Assembly: GCF_005930495.1 (NCBI RefSeq)
Contig: NZ_SJEX01000001.1
Span: 62,001-126,000, forward strand
Source of the DNA: Modestobacter excelsi
GTDB taxonomy: Bacteria; Actinomycetota; Actinomycetes; Mycobacteriales; Geodermatophilaceae
Direction: 5' to 3'
Length of the DNA stretch: 64,000 bases
Shown: positions 25,831-33,836 of the stretch, piece after piece
Layout: each line of letters opens with the position of its first letter
Position numbering within the stretch: position 1 is the first letter of the stretch
The notes under the pieces: generated by a model
The model's input: only the letters and a program-made list of their open reading frames with translations
The model's database searches: none
What the model was told of the DNA's origin: nothing
Program-made: the position numbers and the translations under genes

Positions 25831-25914
25831 CGTTGACCTGGAGCATCGCTGCCCCAGCAGCGCAACGTCTCACTGGGACGAACGGTGGACGCTGGGCCGA
25901 CTGCACCCAGACAG

Positions 25915-26586
25915 TCAGCTCAGTTGGCCGGCGAGGTCCGTCAGGCTGGTGGCGTGCATCGTCGGTGGGGTGAGGGACTCGGGGTAGGGAGCACCGGCGC
26001 GGTTGATCCAGGCGGTGGTCATGCCGGCCCGGCCCGCTCCGTCGATGTCCCACGGGTGCACTGCGACGAGCAGCATGTCCGACAGTTCGGTGCCGCAGGT
26101 GTGGGCTGCGTATTCGTAGGCGCCGCGGGCCGGCTTCCAGATCCCGGCGTCGTCCACGGACAGCAGGGTGTCGAACTGGTCGCGGATCCCCGCGTTGGCG
26201 AACAGCGTCTCCGACACCTGGATCGAGCCGTTGGTGAGGGTGACCAGGCGGTGTCCCGACCGCCTGAGGGCATGGATGCCGTCGGTCACGTCGGGATGGA
26301 CGGTCAGCTCGCTGAATCCGCTCATGACGTGGTCGATGGCGGCCGGTTGGTCGCGGTTGAGGTCCGCGCCGTGCAGCACGGTGCGCAGTGCGTCCGCGCC
26401 CAGGTCGGCGAAGGGGCGATGGGCGCCGGCGGCGGCCAGGCCGAAGCCGTCTCGCAGCAGGCTGGCGAACCACAGTGGGGCCAGGTGCGCGGGTGCGCCG
26501 ATGTCGGTGAACCGCTGCGCCATGGGGCTCATGTCGGACAGGGTCTCGTTGACGTCGAAGACGATCACGGACGCTGCGGTGGGCAT
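25915..26586 (-). CDS. Haloacid dehalogenase type II (HAD superfamily)
   Basis: A 223-residue HAD hydrolase. Motif I VIVFDVNETL supplies nucleophile Asp10, motif II is VTLTNGS, motif III Lys lies in IWKPARGAYEY, and the acidic motif IV is VAVHPWDIDGA. Length and spacing fit L-2-haloacid dehalogenases, which hydrolyse 2-haloalkanoates. The adjacent haloalkane dehalogenase remnant suggests this was once part of a halogenated-compound degradation locus. Confidence 0.9.
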   Translation of the reverse strand: MPTAASVIVFDVNETLSDMSPMAQRFTDIGAPAHLAPLWFASLLRDGFGLAAAGAHRPFADLGADALRTVLHGADLNRDQPAAIDHVMSGFSELTVHPDVTDGIHALRRSGHRLVTLTNGSIQVSETLFANAGIRDQFDTLLSVDDAGIWKPARGAYEYAAHTCGTELSDMLLVAVHPWDIDGAGRAGMTTAWINRAGAPYPESLTPPTMHATSLTDLAGQLS

Positions 26587-26649
26587 CGGAACTCCTCGGA
26601 GGTCGGTCGGATCACCAGCTGTAGTGGTCGGCGCGGACGGGCGGTCGGC

Positions 26650-27012
26650 CTACCAGGCGTTGGTCGCCTGGAGCACGGCCTCCGTGAGCGCTTGCGTGCG
26701 CAGCGCCGTGACCTGCTGGTACTGCGGGTCGGCCACCATGCGGCTGAACGCAGCACGCGAGGGATAGCGGACGAGGAGGACCGCGTCCCACTCCTGTCCG
26801 GTCTCCGCCACGAGTGCGGTCGAGCCATCACCCGCGTACAGCACGTCGCCGCCGTAACGGGGGAGGAAGGTGGCGCTGAGTGCCTCGGCGTACTGCGCGT
26901 AGAGGTCACGTCCCCCGTCCGCGAAGCGGAGCAGGTTCAGCATGACCACGGGCCCACCGGGGTCCTCGTGCAGGAAGCGCGTCAGATCTGAACCTCGTGG
27001 GTCGACAGCCAT
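26650..27012 (-). CDS. DUF1330 family protein
   Basis: A 120-residue ferredoxin-like alpha+beta barrel protein. The core reads GGPVVMLNLLRFADGGRDLYAQYAEAL, a conserved YAGDG strand and the helix FSRMVADPQYQQVTALR typical of DUF1330, related to dimeric alpha-beta barrel monooxygenases. Substrate unknown. It lies 63 bases upstream of, and on the same strand as, the haloacid dehalogenase; possibly co-transcribed. Confidence 0.85.
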   Translation of the reverse strand: MAVDPRGSDLTRFLHEDPGGPVVMLNLLRFADGGRDLYAQYAEALSATFLPRYGGDVLYAGDGSTALVAETGQEWDAVLLVRYPSRAAFSRMVADPQYQQVTALRTQALTEAVLQATNAW

Positions 27013-27202
27013 GCGAGCAAGCTACAGAGCCGCGCTTCTCCGTCGCTGCTGCTCGAGGCGGGCCGTCCTGGCACCGGCTCCGCCCTGCCCGGGCGGCCAC
27101 ATCGGCTGCGCGGTCCCTTGCCGGCCCGGCGTCCCGGCTGGCTTGGGCATCAGGGCAGCCGATGGGGTGTGCGAGCTCGGCGCAGCCTGACGCCCTGCGA
27201 GA

Positions 27203-27496
27203 TCACCGAGGACGAGGTCGGCTCGTGGAAGTTGGCGGTGGAGCAGGCACTGCTGGGGCCGGCGCACCGGCGCTGAACCGCTGCCGTCTGTCCTGGACCA
27301 GCAGCCGGCCGCCGGAGTCGGCCATCGAGGTCCGCAGCGTAGAGAGGACGCCGAGGCCGGCACCGTTGGTGGCCCGCACGTCCGTCAGGTCGAGGACGAC
27401 CGGCGAGTGGTCCATGCGGCGCCGGCCCTCAACGGTTCCCCGGAGCAGATCGGCGCCCGCCGAGCGGCTGGGCAGGAGAGAACGCCCAGGTGACAT
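27203..27496 (-). pseudogene. Truncated STAS-domain (anti-sigma factor antagonist) fragment
   Basis: The frame contains the core of a STAS domain: DLLRGTVEGRR...SPVVLDLTDVRATNGAGLGVLSTLRTSMADSGGRLLVQD. The N-terminal first strand and the last helix are missing, and the C-terminus dissolves into Pro/Arg-rich sequence. The serine that is normally phosphorylated (D-S-A-G-L) is replaced by Asn (TNGAGLG). Probably non-functional. Confidence 0.55.
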
Positions 27497-27952
27497 CGAG
27501 GGCAGCCAACGCCACGTGCGCTGCGGTGGCGTCGTTGCCTACGTCGGCCAGCACGTCGGCGGGGCTGACGCACCTCCAGTCGGCGGTCGTGTCGCGGCCT
27601 GCCCACGGGTCCTCGCCGGGGAGGGCGCGGACGATCATCAGCGCCGATCGCCGGTTACCCGCGCTGCAGATCGGCCGGCAACAGATCCAGCTGCTGCTGC
27701 ACGAGTCCATGGACCCGCCATCGCCACGTGGGGCGGACCAGCTGGGGATCAGGCCACGGCAGAAGCACGGCTGGCACCAGACCGGTCAGGCGCCCCGACC
27801 CCGCGACCGCCAGGCGATGTGTCTGCCTTCCTGCCGGAAGTTTCTCGGATCTCGGGCAATCCGGTGTGACGCGTCTTTTCGAATGCACCGTGAACAACGT
27901 TCGAGCTCACTTCCATGCCGGGTCACCGGCGACCCTGTTCCAGGAGGACAGC
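27497..27952. other. 456-base region without an intact gene
   Basis: A minus-strand open frame (27429-27710) contains a protein-like piece (MIVRALPGEDPWAG ... SPADVLADVGNDATAAHVALAALDV) that abuts the STAS fragment and may be part of the same decayed locus. The right end carries the AGGAGGA ribosome-binding site of the CHRD gene. Confidence 0.45.
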
Positions 27953-28729
27953 ATGAAGAAGTCCCTGTTGCTCGCAGCCCCGTCGATCGCGATGGGCATC
28001 GCGGTCATGGCCCTGCCCGGCATCGCGTCGGCGGCCGACACGACCTCGTACCAGGCGCAGCTGGACGCCCTCAACGGGTCCGGGGCCTCCGGCAGCGTCA
28101 TGCTCCAGCTGAACGGTGATCAGGCGACCGTCACCGAGGAGGTCAGCGGGCTGGCCGGGATGTTCAACGGCTCGCCGTACCCGCACGTCCAGCACATCCA
28201 CATCGGTGCGAAGGGCGAGTGCCCGACGCCCGCCGCGGACACCGACGGGGACGGCGTCATCAGCACCACCGAGGGCGGCCCGTCCTACGGTGCCATCGGC
28301 ACCACGCTGAGCACGTCCGGGGACACCAGCCCCGCCGCGGGTACCACGCTGGAGGTCGCACCCTCGGGGGACTCGTACAGCTACGACCGCACGCTCACCC
28401 TCGACGCGGCGACCCTCGAGTCGCTGCAGGCGGGCACCGCGGTCGTGGTCGTGCACGGTCTGGATCCGGCGACCCTGCCGGCGGCGGCGCAGAGCAAGCC
28501 CAGTGACCTGGTCCCGTCGCTGCCGCTCGCGGCCACCTCGCCGGCCCTGTGCGGCACGCTGACCGCGTCGCAGATGTCGAGCATGCCGTCGGGTTCGGCC
28601 GCCACCGGTGGTGGCAGCACGGCTGGGGTGGAGGACCAGGGCCTGCTGGCACTCGGTGGCGGGCTGCTGGCCGCCGGTGCGGTGGCCGGGGGTCTGGCGC
28701 TGCGCCGCCGGTCCGCGACGCAGGCCTGA
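27953..28729 (+). CDS. Secreted CHRD domain protein with C-terminal membrane anchor
   Basis: A 258-residue envelope protein. Signal peptide: MKKSLLLAAPSIAMGIAVMALPGIASA, cleavage near ASA-AD. The mature N-half is CHRD-like (YQAQLDALNGSGASGSVML ... FNGSPYPHVQHIHIGAKGECP) with clustered His/Asp residues that could bind metal. A Gly/Ser linker leads to a C-terminal helix (LLALGGGLLAAGAVAGGLAL) and a basic tail, giving a sorting-signal-like layout without a recognisable LPXTG. A strong AGGAGGA site precedes the ATG. It is first in a cluster with a class F sortase, a lipoprotein and a cupredoxin. Confidence 0.85.
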   Translation: MKKSLLLAAPSIAMGIAVMALPGIASAADTTSYQAQLDALNGSGASGSVMLQLNGDQATVTEEVSGLAGMFNGSPYPHVQHIHIGAKGECPTPAADTDGDGVISTTEGGPSYGAIGTTLSTSGDTSPAAGTTLEVAPSGDSYSYDRTLTLDAATLESLQAGTAVVVVHGLDPATLPAAAQSKPSDLVPSLPLAATSPALCGTLTASQMSSMPSGSAATGGGSTAGVEDQGLLALGGGLLAAGAVAGGLALRRRSATQA

Positions 28730-28752
28730 CGGGCACGGGTGGCTGACGTCTG

Positions 28753-29478
28753 ATGTCCGGTACCTTGCAGCGCGGCCGACGTGGTCGGCTCCCCGCCGTC
28801 GTGCTGGCTGCGCTGCTGGTGCTGGCCGGGGCGCTGGCGCTGGGTGTGGCTCTGCACGCCCAGCAGTCACCGCCCCAGCCGCCGGCGTCGGCGGCAGTCA
28901 CCCCCCCGGCGGGCGCGCCGAGATCGGCGGCGGTGCCGGCACCGCCGGCCAGCACCACCGTCGCCGATCCCGGCGGGCAGCAGCCCCCCGCCACCCGAGG
29001 GCTGCTGCTGCCAGCCGCCGTTCCCACCCACGTGGAGGTGCCGGCGATCGGGGTCTCCTCCGACCTGATGGACCTGGGGCTCAACCCCGACGGCACCGTC
29101 GAGGTCCCGCCGCTGGCGGAGAACTCCCAGGCCGGCTGGTTCACCGGCTCACCGACCCCCGGCGCACTCGGGCCCGCGGTGCTCCTGGGTCACGTGGACT
29201 CCGCCGAGTACGGCCCCGGGATCTTCTTCGACCTCGGCGACCTGGTGCCTGGTGACGAGATCACCGTCACCCGGGAGGACGGCACCGCCGCCGTCTTCGC
29301 CGTCGACCGCGTCGTGTCCTATCCCAAGGACTCGTTCCCGACGCTGGAGGTCTACGGCAACACCGACAACGCCGCCCTGCGGTTGATCACCTGTGGCGGT
29401 CAGTTCGACGCCGGCACCCGGAACTACCTGGACAACATCGTCGCCTACGCCTCCCTCGTCTCCAGCCACCCCGCGTGA
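28753..29478 (+). CDS. Class F sortase
   Basis: A 241-residue membrane-anchored transpeptidase. It has an N-terminal transmembrane helix (VVLAALLVLAGALALGVAL), a Pro/Ala-rich linker (residues 38-85) and a sortase barrel with His147 (LLGHVDS), catalytic Cys214 (LITCGG) and Arg223. The barrel lacks the features of class A/B and fits the class E/F actinobacterial group. It lies 23 bases after the CHRD gene, whose C-terminal hydrophobic/basic tail could be its substrate although no canonical sorting motif is seen. Confidence 0.88.
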   Translation: MSGTLQRGRRGRLPAVVLAALLVLAGALALGVALHAQQSPPQPPASAAVTPPAGAPRSAAVPAPPASTTVADPGGQQPPATRGLLLPAAVPTHVEVPAIGVSSDLMDLGLNPDGTVEVPPLAENSQAGWFTGSPTPGALGPAVLLGHVDSAEYGPGIFFDLGDLVPGDEITVTREDGTAAVFAVDRVVSYPKDSFPTLEVYGNTDNAALRLITCGGQFDAGTRNYLDNIVAYASLVSSHPA

Positions 29479-29515
29479 TGCCGGACGGACGGCGGCGCCA
29501 CGGAAGGAGCCTGTC

Positions 29516-30076
29516 GTGAGCACCCACCTCTGGCGCACCGGCCTGCTCGTCGTCCCGCTGCTGCTCGCGGGATGCGCGAGCGCCGACGCCGCCCCTGGAG
29601 CGGCCGCGGCTGCGCCACCGTCGTCGTCCCCATCGGCCGTCGACCAGGCGCCACCATCAGGCACCGCCGCCATGGTCTGCGGGGCCGACGTCGTCGGCGA
29701 CGTGAGCCGCGCGCTGGCCCTGAGCATGCCTCCGGTCACCGACTCCACCTGGGCCGACCAGCTCTTCACCTGCGACTACTCCCTGCCGATGGGCCCGCTG
29801 GTCCTCTCGGTGAAGGAGTCCCCGGACGCCGCGGCGGCGGCGGAGTACTTCGACGGCCGGCAGGCCGAACTGACGGGCGCCGCGGCCGCCCTCGGTCTCG
29901 GGGAGCGCGCGTTCAGCACACCGACCGGGACGGTGGTGGTCGTCAAGGACGCCATGACGCTCACTGTCGACGCCACCGGCCTCCCCGAGGAGTTCGGGGC
30001 CAACGGCCAGCGGCGCAGCGCCTTCGCCTACGAGGTCGCCTCGATCGTCCTTGGCTGCTGGACCGGCCACGAATGA
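29516..30076 (+). CDS. Putative lipoprotein
   Basis: A 186-residue exported protein with lipobox LLLAGC (lipidated Cys20). GTG 29516 is well placed behind GGAAGGA. After a Ser/Pro/Ala linker, the folded part (residues ~55-186) contains two cysteines that could form a disulfide (VCGADVV, FTCDYSL) and ends ASIVLGCWTG. The domain resembles the alpha/beta lipoprotein families common in actinobacterial envelope clusters; function unknown. Third gene of the CHRD-sortase cluster. Confidence 0.75.
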   Translation: MSTHLWRTGLLVVPLLLAGCASADAAPGAAAAAPPSSSPSAVDQAPPSGTAAMVCGADVVGDVSRALALSMPPVTDSTWADQLFTCDYSLPMGPLVLSVKESPDAAAAAEYFDGRQAELTGAAAALGLGERAFSTPTGTVVVVKDAMTLTVDATGLPEEFGANGQRRSAFAYEVASIVLGCWTGHE

Positions 30077-30147
30077 ACACCGACCCGCTGTCCCCGGCCT
30101 GGCCCGGGCCATCCCAGCGCAGGACCCGGACGAGGAGTGCACGAGCC

Positions 30148-30594
30148 ATGACACAGACAAACAGCCACCGGTCCGGCCGACGGCGCGCGGTCCTGCTCGC
30201 GCTGTGCGGCGCGGTGCTCGCACTGGTGACCGCGTGCGGTTCGGACTCCGGGTCCAGCAAGTCGGCCGCCGGTGCGACGAGTTCCTCGGCCAGCTCGTCG
30301 TCCTCGTCCTCCGGGTCGGCCGCTGGGTCGAGCCCCGGTACGTCGGCCGAGGTCGTGATCCACATCGAGGACTTCGGCTACCAGGTGCCCGAGTCGGTCA
30401 GCCCCGGGGCGACGGTCAGCGTCATGAACATGGACGGCGAAGCGCACACCGTCACCGCCGACGAGGGGGACGCCTTCGACGCCCAGGTGACCGGCGACGC
30501 GACCGGGACCTTCACCGCGCCCATGACGCCCGGTAGCTACCCGTTCCACTGCACCTACCACTCGAACATGCACGGCGTCCTGGTCGTGCAGTGA
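30148..30594 (+). CDS. Cupredoxin (plastocyanin-like) lipoprotein
   Basis: A 148-residue type 1 copper protein. The lipobox ends at Cys30 (LALVTAC), followed by a Ser-rich linker (residues 31-66) and a cupredoxin fold. The copper ligands are all present: His100, Cys135, His138 and Met141 (FHCTYHSNMHG). It is therefore predicted to be an extracellular, lipid-anchored electron-transfer or copper-binding protein. A GAGGAG site precedes ATG 30148. The in-frame N-terminal extension to 30073 would bury the lipobox and was rejected. Confidence 0.9.
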   Translation: MTQTNSHRSGRRRAVLLALCGAVLALVTACGSDSGSSKSAAGATSSSASSSSSSSGSAAGSSPGTSAEVVIHIEDFGYQVPESVSPGATVSVMNMDGEAHTVTADEGDAFDAQVTGDATGTFTAPMTPGSYPFHCTYHSNMHGVLVVQ

Positions 30595-30599
30595 TGCCT

Positions 30600-30618
30600 C
30601 CCGGTCGCGGCGACCGGG
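30600..30618 (+). terminator. Hairpin terminator after the cupredoxin gene
   Basis: 8-bp perfect stem CCCGGTCG / CGACCGGG with a CGG loop, five bases after the stop codon. Confidence 0.6.
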
Positions 30619-30990
30619 CTCCTCCCTGGCGGGGCCCACCTCGAGGCAACCCAGATGGTCCCGGGCCGCCCCGGCCCGCAGATGGTCCGTACGACGTCCG
30701 TTCCAGCCCGCTTCGGCTGAGCGTGTGCTTGGTGGCCAATGCGCAGGCCAGCGCGGAGCGAAAATGGGGGAGTTGTCCGGTGAGCGCGTACGCCCTGCTG
30801 GGCCCGCCCGTGTCTGACGAAACTCCGGCGGGAACCGCGTGGGCATGGTGCCGACCTTTCCAGCGAGGCCGCAGCCTCACAGGCTGAGAGTCAACCGAAC
30901 CGGGGGCAGTCCCTCGGGTGACCCTTGCCCTGCAATGAGCGGTACGCCGGGTGTGTCAGCACTGCCGTGTGAGAAGCCGGAACAGCTCTC
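30619..30990. other. 372-base region between convergent genes, nothing recognised
   Basis: No coding or RNA feature could be supported. The stretch lies downstream of both flanking genes. Confidence 0.5.
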
Positions 30991-33228
30991 CTAGCTGCCG
31001 GTCTTGTTGCGGTACATGGTGGTGTCGGCGTGTGCGACGAGCTCGGCCGCCTCGGTGGCGTCGCGGGGGAACAGTGCTGCTCCGGAACTCGTGCTGAGGT
31101 GGATGGTGGCGTCACCCAGAGCGAGGGGATGGTGGAGGGCAGCGTGGAGGTGCTCCTGAACCCGACGGAGCGTTTCCTCGGCTCGCTCCCATGCCGGGCC
31201 CGACGATCTGGTGCTCGGCGGAAGGCCGCCGAGCACCAGGAGGAACTCGTCGCCGCCGAGGCGTCCGAGCAGGTCACCTGCACGGACCGCCGAACGGAGG
31301 CGGCCGGCGGCCCAGGTCAGCGCCCTGTCCCCGGCAGCATGGCCGAATCGGTCGTTGATCTCCTTGAACCGGTCCAGATCCAGCATCAGGACGCCCACGC
31401 TTCCACCGCTCCGGCGAGCGCGTCGCAGCTCGAGTCGGAGGTGGTCGAGGATGTGCGCTCGGTTGGGCAGCGCGGTGAGCTCGTCGTGGTTGGCCAGGTA
31501 CGTCGTCCGTCGCTCCCGCTCCACTCGGCTGGTGACGTCGAGCTGGTTGCCGATGTAGTGGGTGATGTCGCCGGCGGCGTCGGTGACCGGGCTGACGTGC
31601 AGCTCGTTCCAGAAGGCTGATCCGTCGCGCCGGTAGTTGAGCAGGACGGTGTGGACGTCGCGGCCGGCGAGGAGCCGGCGATTGATGGGCTGCACTTGAG
31701 TCGGGTCGGTGGCCGGGCCCTGCAGGAAGCGGCAGTTGCGCCCGAGCACCTCCTCCGAGGAGTACCCCGTGAGGCGCAGGAACGCCGCGTTGACGTAGAC
31801 CAGCGGGAGATCCGGCAGAGACGCGTCCGCGATGACGATGCCGTTGCTGGCCGTCGCGATGGCCCGCAGCAGAACTTCCGGGAGGAGGGGCGGGGGCACC
31901 CGCGCGGCGTCATGAGCCAGTGCTCTGCCCGCGGCCGACGACCTCCGCCTGGGCAGAGCGCCGGACATCGCGCGCACCTTCCCCAGCACCAGGCCCGCCA
32001 CGTCGAGGACCCGCTGCCGGTCGTAGGTCAGGACGTAGTCCAGTCGGCGCGTCCGGTGGGTTCGCGGACCGATGGCACGGGCGGGGTCGGCGCCGTCCCC
32101 GGCTGATACGTCCCGTGCGACGAGCGCGGCGGCGAAGTGCGGGCTGACGACGGTGATCACCCACTGCTCGGTGAGGGGGTCGTCGGACTCGAGGGCCGTG
32201 CCGTGGACGCCGGGGGCGGGCTCGTCGGGCATGCCGGCGCCGGTGACAGCGGTCAGCGCGGAGAGGCTGGCCAGTGACTCATAGCGTCGGCGGGTCGCCG
32301 GGGTCATCGCCTCCGCGGTTTGGAAGTTCGCCAGAACAACCGTCTGGTCGTCGAGGAGCAGCGCCTGCCGCTCCAGTTGCCGGGTCATCGAGGCGACCAA
32401 CGGCACGGTGGCACGTTGTACGGGCGAGGACGCGGTGAGCAGGTCGAACGGCGTGCTTGGCCCCGCCCCGGAACGGCTGTCATCAGCAGATGGGAGCGGC
32501 TGGATGGACAAGGCCGACATGCCGACGGTCGGGAACGAGCCGGGACGTCCGAACATCCACCCCTGACCCAGTCGAGCGCCCATCGCCAGTGCGCGTTCGA
32601 GATGCTGCTGGCTCTCGATCCCCTCGGCGAGGATGATCGCGCCGGAGCGCTCGGCCTCGGCGCGCACGGCGTTGACCACCGCGGCGGCCTGCAGGGTCGT
32701 ATGCCCGCGGACCAGGGCCAGATCGAGCTTGATCACATCGGGCCGAAGGAACGGCATGAGCGCCAGGCTCTGCGGGTTGGCGCCGGCGTCATCCAGGGCT
32801 ACGCCCCATCCCAGGTCCCGAACGGCACTGATCCCGCGGACGAGTTCGGCGGCCCGCTCCAGGAGGTCGCGTTCGGTGACTTCGACGACGACGCGCACAT
32901 GCTGCGCCGCCAGGTCCCTCAAATCCGCCAGTCGCGGCAGGCTCAGAGCAGACAACGTGACCGCTTCGATGTTGACGAAGAGGGTGACGGGACCTGGACT
33001 CTGCCCGGCACCATCCAAGGCAGCCCGCAGACAGGCTTCGTCGAGCTCGACCAGCGTTCCGGAGGCCCGTGCGGCAGCGAAGAGTGCATTCGGCGACTCA
33101 TGCGGCCCGGGTTCCCCCCGCGACAGAGCCTCGACCGCGACGAGAGTGCCGTCTTGGAGGTCGACGATCGGTTGGTACAACGATCGGATCGTCCACCTGA
33201 GAGGGGCGGGCGACGTCACGACCAGCAC
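30991..33228 (-). CDS. EAL-DICT-LOV-GGDEF protein (predicted blue-light-responsive c-di-GMP enzyme)
   Basis: 745 residues in four modules. Residues ~12-235: EAL domain with E33-A-L, Asn86 (FVNIE), VEVTERD, Asp146-Asp147, Lys167-Asp169 and AEGIES; the usual DDFGTG loop reads DDAGAN. Residues ~255-430: DICT domain (QALLLDDQTVVLANFQ...VVSPHFAAALVARD). Residues ~455-568: PAS/LOV domain with the full photochemical motif GRNCRFLQGP (Cys499), Asn531, Asn541 and Gln562. Residues ~572-745: GGDEF domain with GGDEF 658-662 and an intact product-inhibition site RAGD (649-652). Prediction: an FMN-LOV sensor controlling synthesis and/or hydrolysis of c-di-GMP. GTG 33219 has a better-spaced AAGG site than GTG 33228 and may be the true start. 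Confidence 0.9.
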   Translation of the reverse strand: MLVVTSPAPLRWTIRSLYQPIVDLQDGTLVAVEALSRGEPGPHESPNALFAAARASGTLVELDEACLRAALDGAGQSPGPVTLFVNIEAVTLSALSLPRLADLRDLAAQHVRVVVEVTERDLLERAAELVRGISAVRDLGWGVALDDAGANPQSLALMPFLRPDVIKLDLALVRGHTTLQAAAVVNAVRAEAERSGAIILAEGIESQQHLERALAMGARLGQGWMFGRPGSFPTVGMSALSIQPLPSADDSRSGAGPSTPFDLLTASSPVQRATVPLVASMTRQLERQALLLDDQTVVLANFQTAEAMTPATRRRYESLASLSALTAVTGAGMPDEPAPGVHGTALESDDPLTEQWVITVVSPHFAAALVARDVSAGDGADPARAIGPRTHRTRRLDYVLTYDRQRVLDVAGLVLGKVRAMSGALPRRRSSAAGRALAHDAARVPPPLLPEVLLRAIATASNGIVIADASLPDLPLVYVNAAFLRLTGYSSEEVLGRNCRFLQGPATDPTQVQPINRRLLAGRDVHTVLLNYRRDGSAFWNELHVSPVTDAAGDITHYIGNQLDVTSRVERERRTTYLANHDELTALPNRAHILDHLRLELRRARRSGGSVGVLMLDLDRFKEINDRFGHAAGDRALTWAAGRLRSAVRAGDLLGRLGGDEFLLVLGGLPPSTRSSGPAWERAEETLRRVQEHLHAALHHPLALGDATIHLSTSSGAALFPRDATEAAELVAHADTTMYRNKTGS

Positions 33229-33480
33229 CTTCCCATGTAGTCACCGCCTACACGAGCAGCCCACACGCGTTTCGCCTGAGCGATCGTCACCGGGCCGGAG
33301 ATCGGCCATGAGGATCGAGGAGCGTTCGCATCCTCCCGGAACCGCGCCGATTCCTATCGTCGTGAGCGCCCGTGACGAGTCAGCGACGACCGCGGCTCAC
33401 CACCGGCGGTACGAAACGCGCAGTGTCGAGCAGTCGACGCCTGAGTCGATGGAGCAGTCAGCAAGAACAGGTAGCCAGCC

Positions 33481-33753
33481 GTGTCACCCGACGTCCTCGC
33501 TGAGTACACCCTTCGCGGCCACCGAAGGCTCGACGTCCACGTCCACCCGGCTGGAGTCGCCTGGATCCGCGAACGCTGGAGGGAACCCTCTCATCGAACC
33601 GAGCGGCACAGCACACGTCTTCGGCCTGGTGCTGGGCAGTGTGCACAACAGTGGCCGAGTCACCCTCCGAGGCGTCGTCCGCGGTGCCGTTCACACGGTG
33701 GCAGACGGGCGTCCGCGACTTCCGCCGTCCGGACAAGTCGCCGGTCGACGGTG
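33481..33753 (+). pseudogene. Decayed gene for a beta-helical, bactofilin-like repeat protein
   Basis: Two reading frames together spell a repetitive beta-strand protein. Frame one (from GTG 33481) gives VLAEYTLRGHRRLDVHVHPAGVAWIR; the other gives LIEPSGTAHVFGLVLGSVHN and SGRVTLRGVVRGAVHTV. The short repeat G-x-V-x-G-x-V/L with alternating hydrophobics is typical of polymer-forming or bactofilin-like right-handed beta helices. At least two indels near 33571-33595 are needed to join the frames. The IS5 element lies about 80 bases downstream. Confidence 0.5.
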
Positions 33754-33836
33754 AGCAGGGGAGGTGCGGGGACGCGGCAGCCGTCGCACCTCGCCGTTGC
33801 ACCCGACCACGCCGTGCTCGTGGACAGCGTCGACCA

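Noticed and set aside
30619-30990. c-di-GMP riboswitch near the GGDEF/EAL gene
   Set aside because: The region is downstream of both flanking genes, where a riboswitch would have nothing to control, and no GEMM-like core could be recognised.
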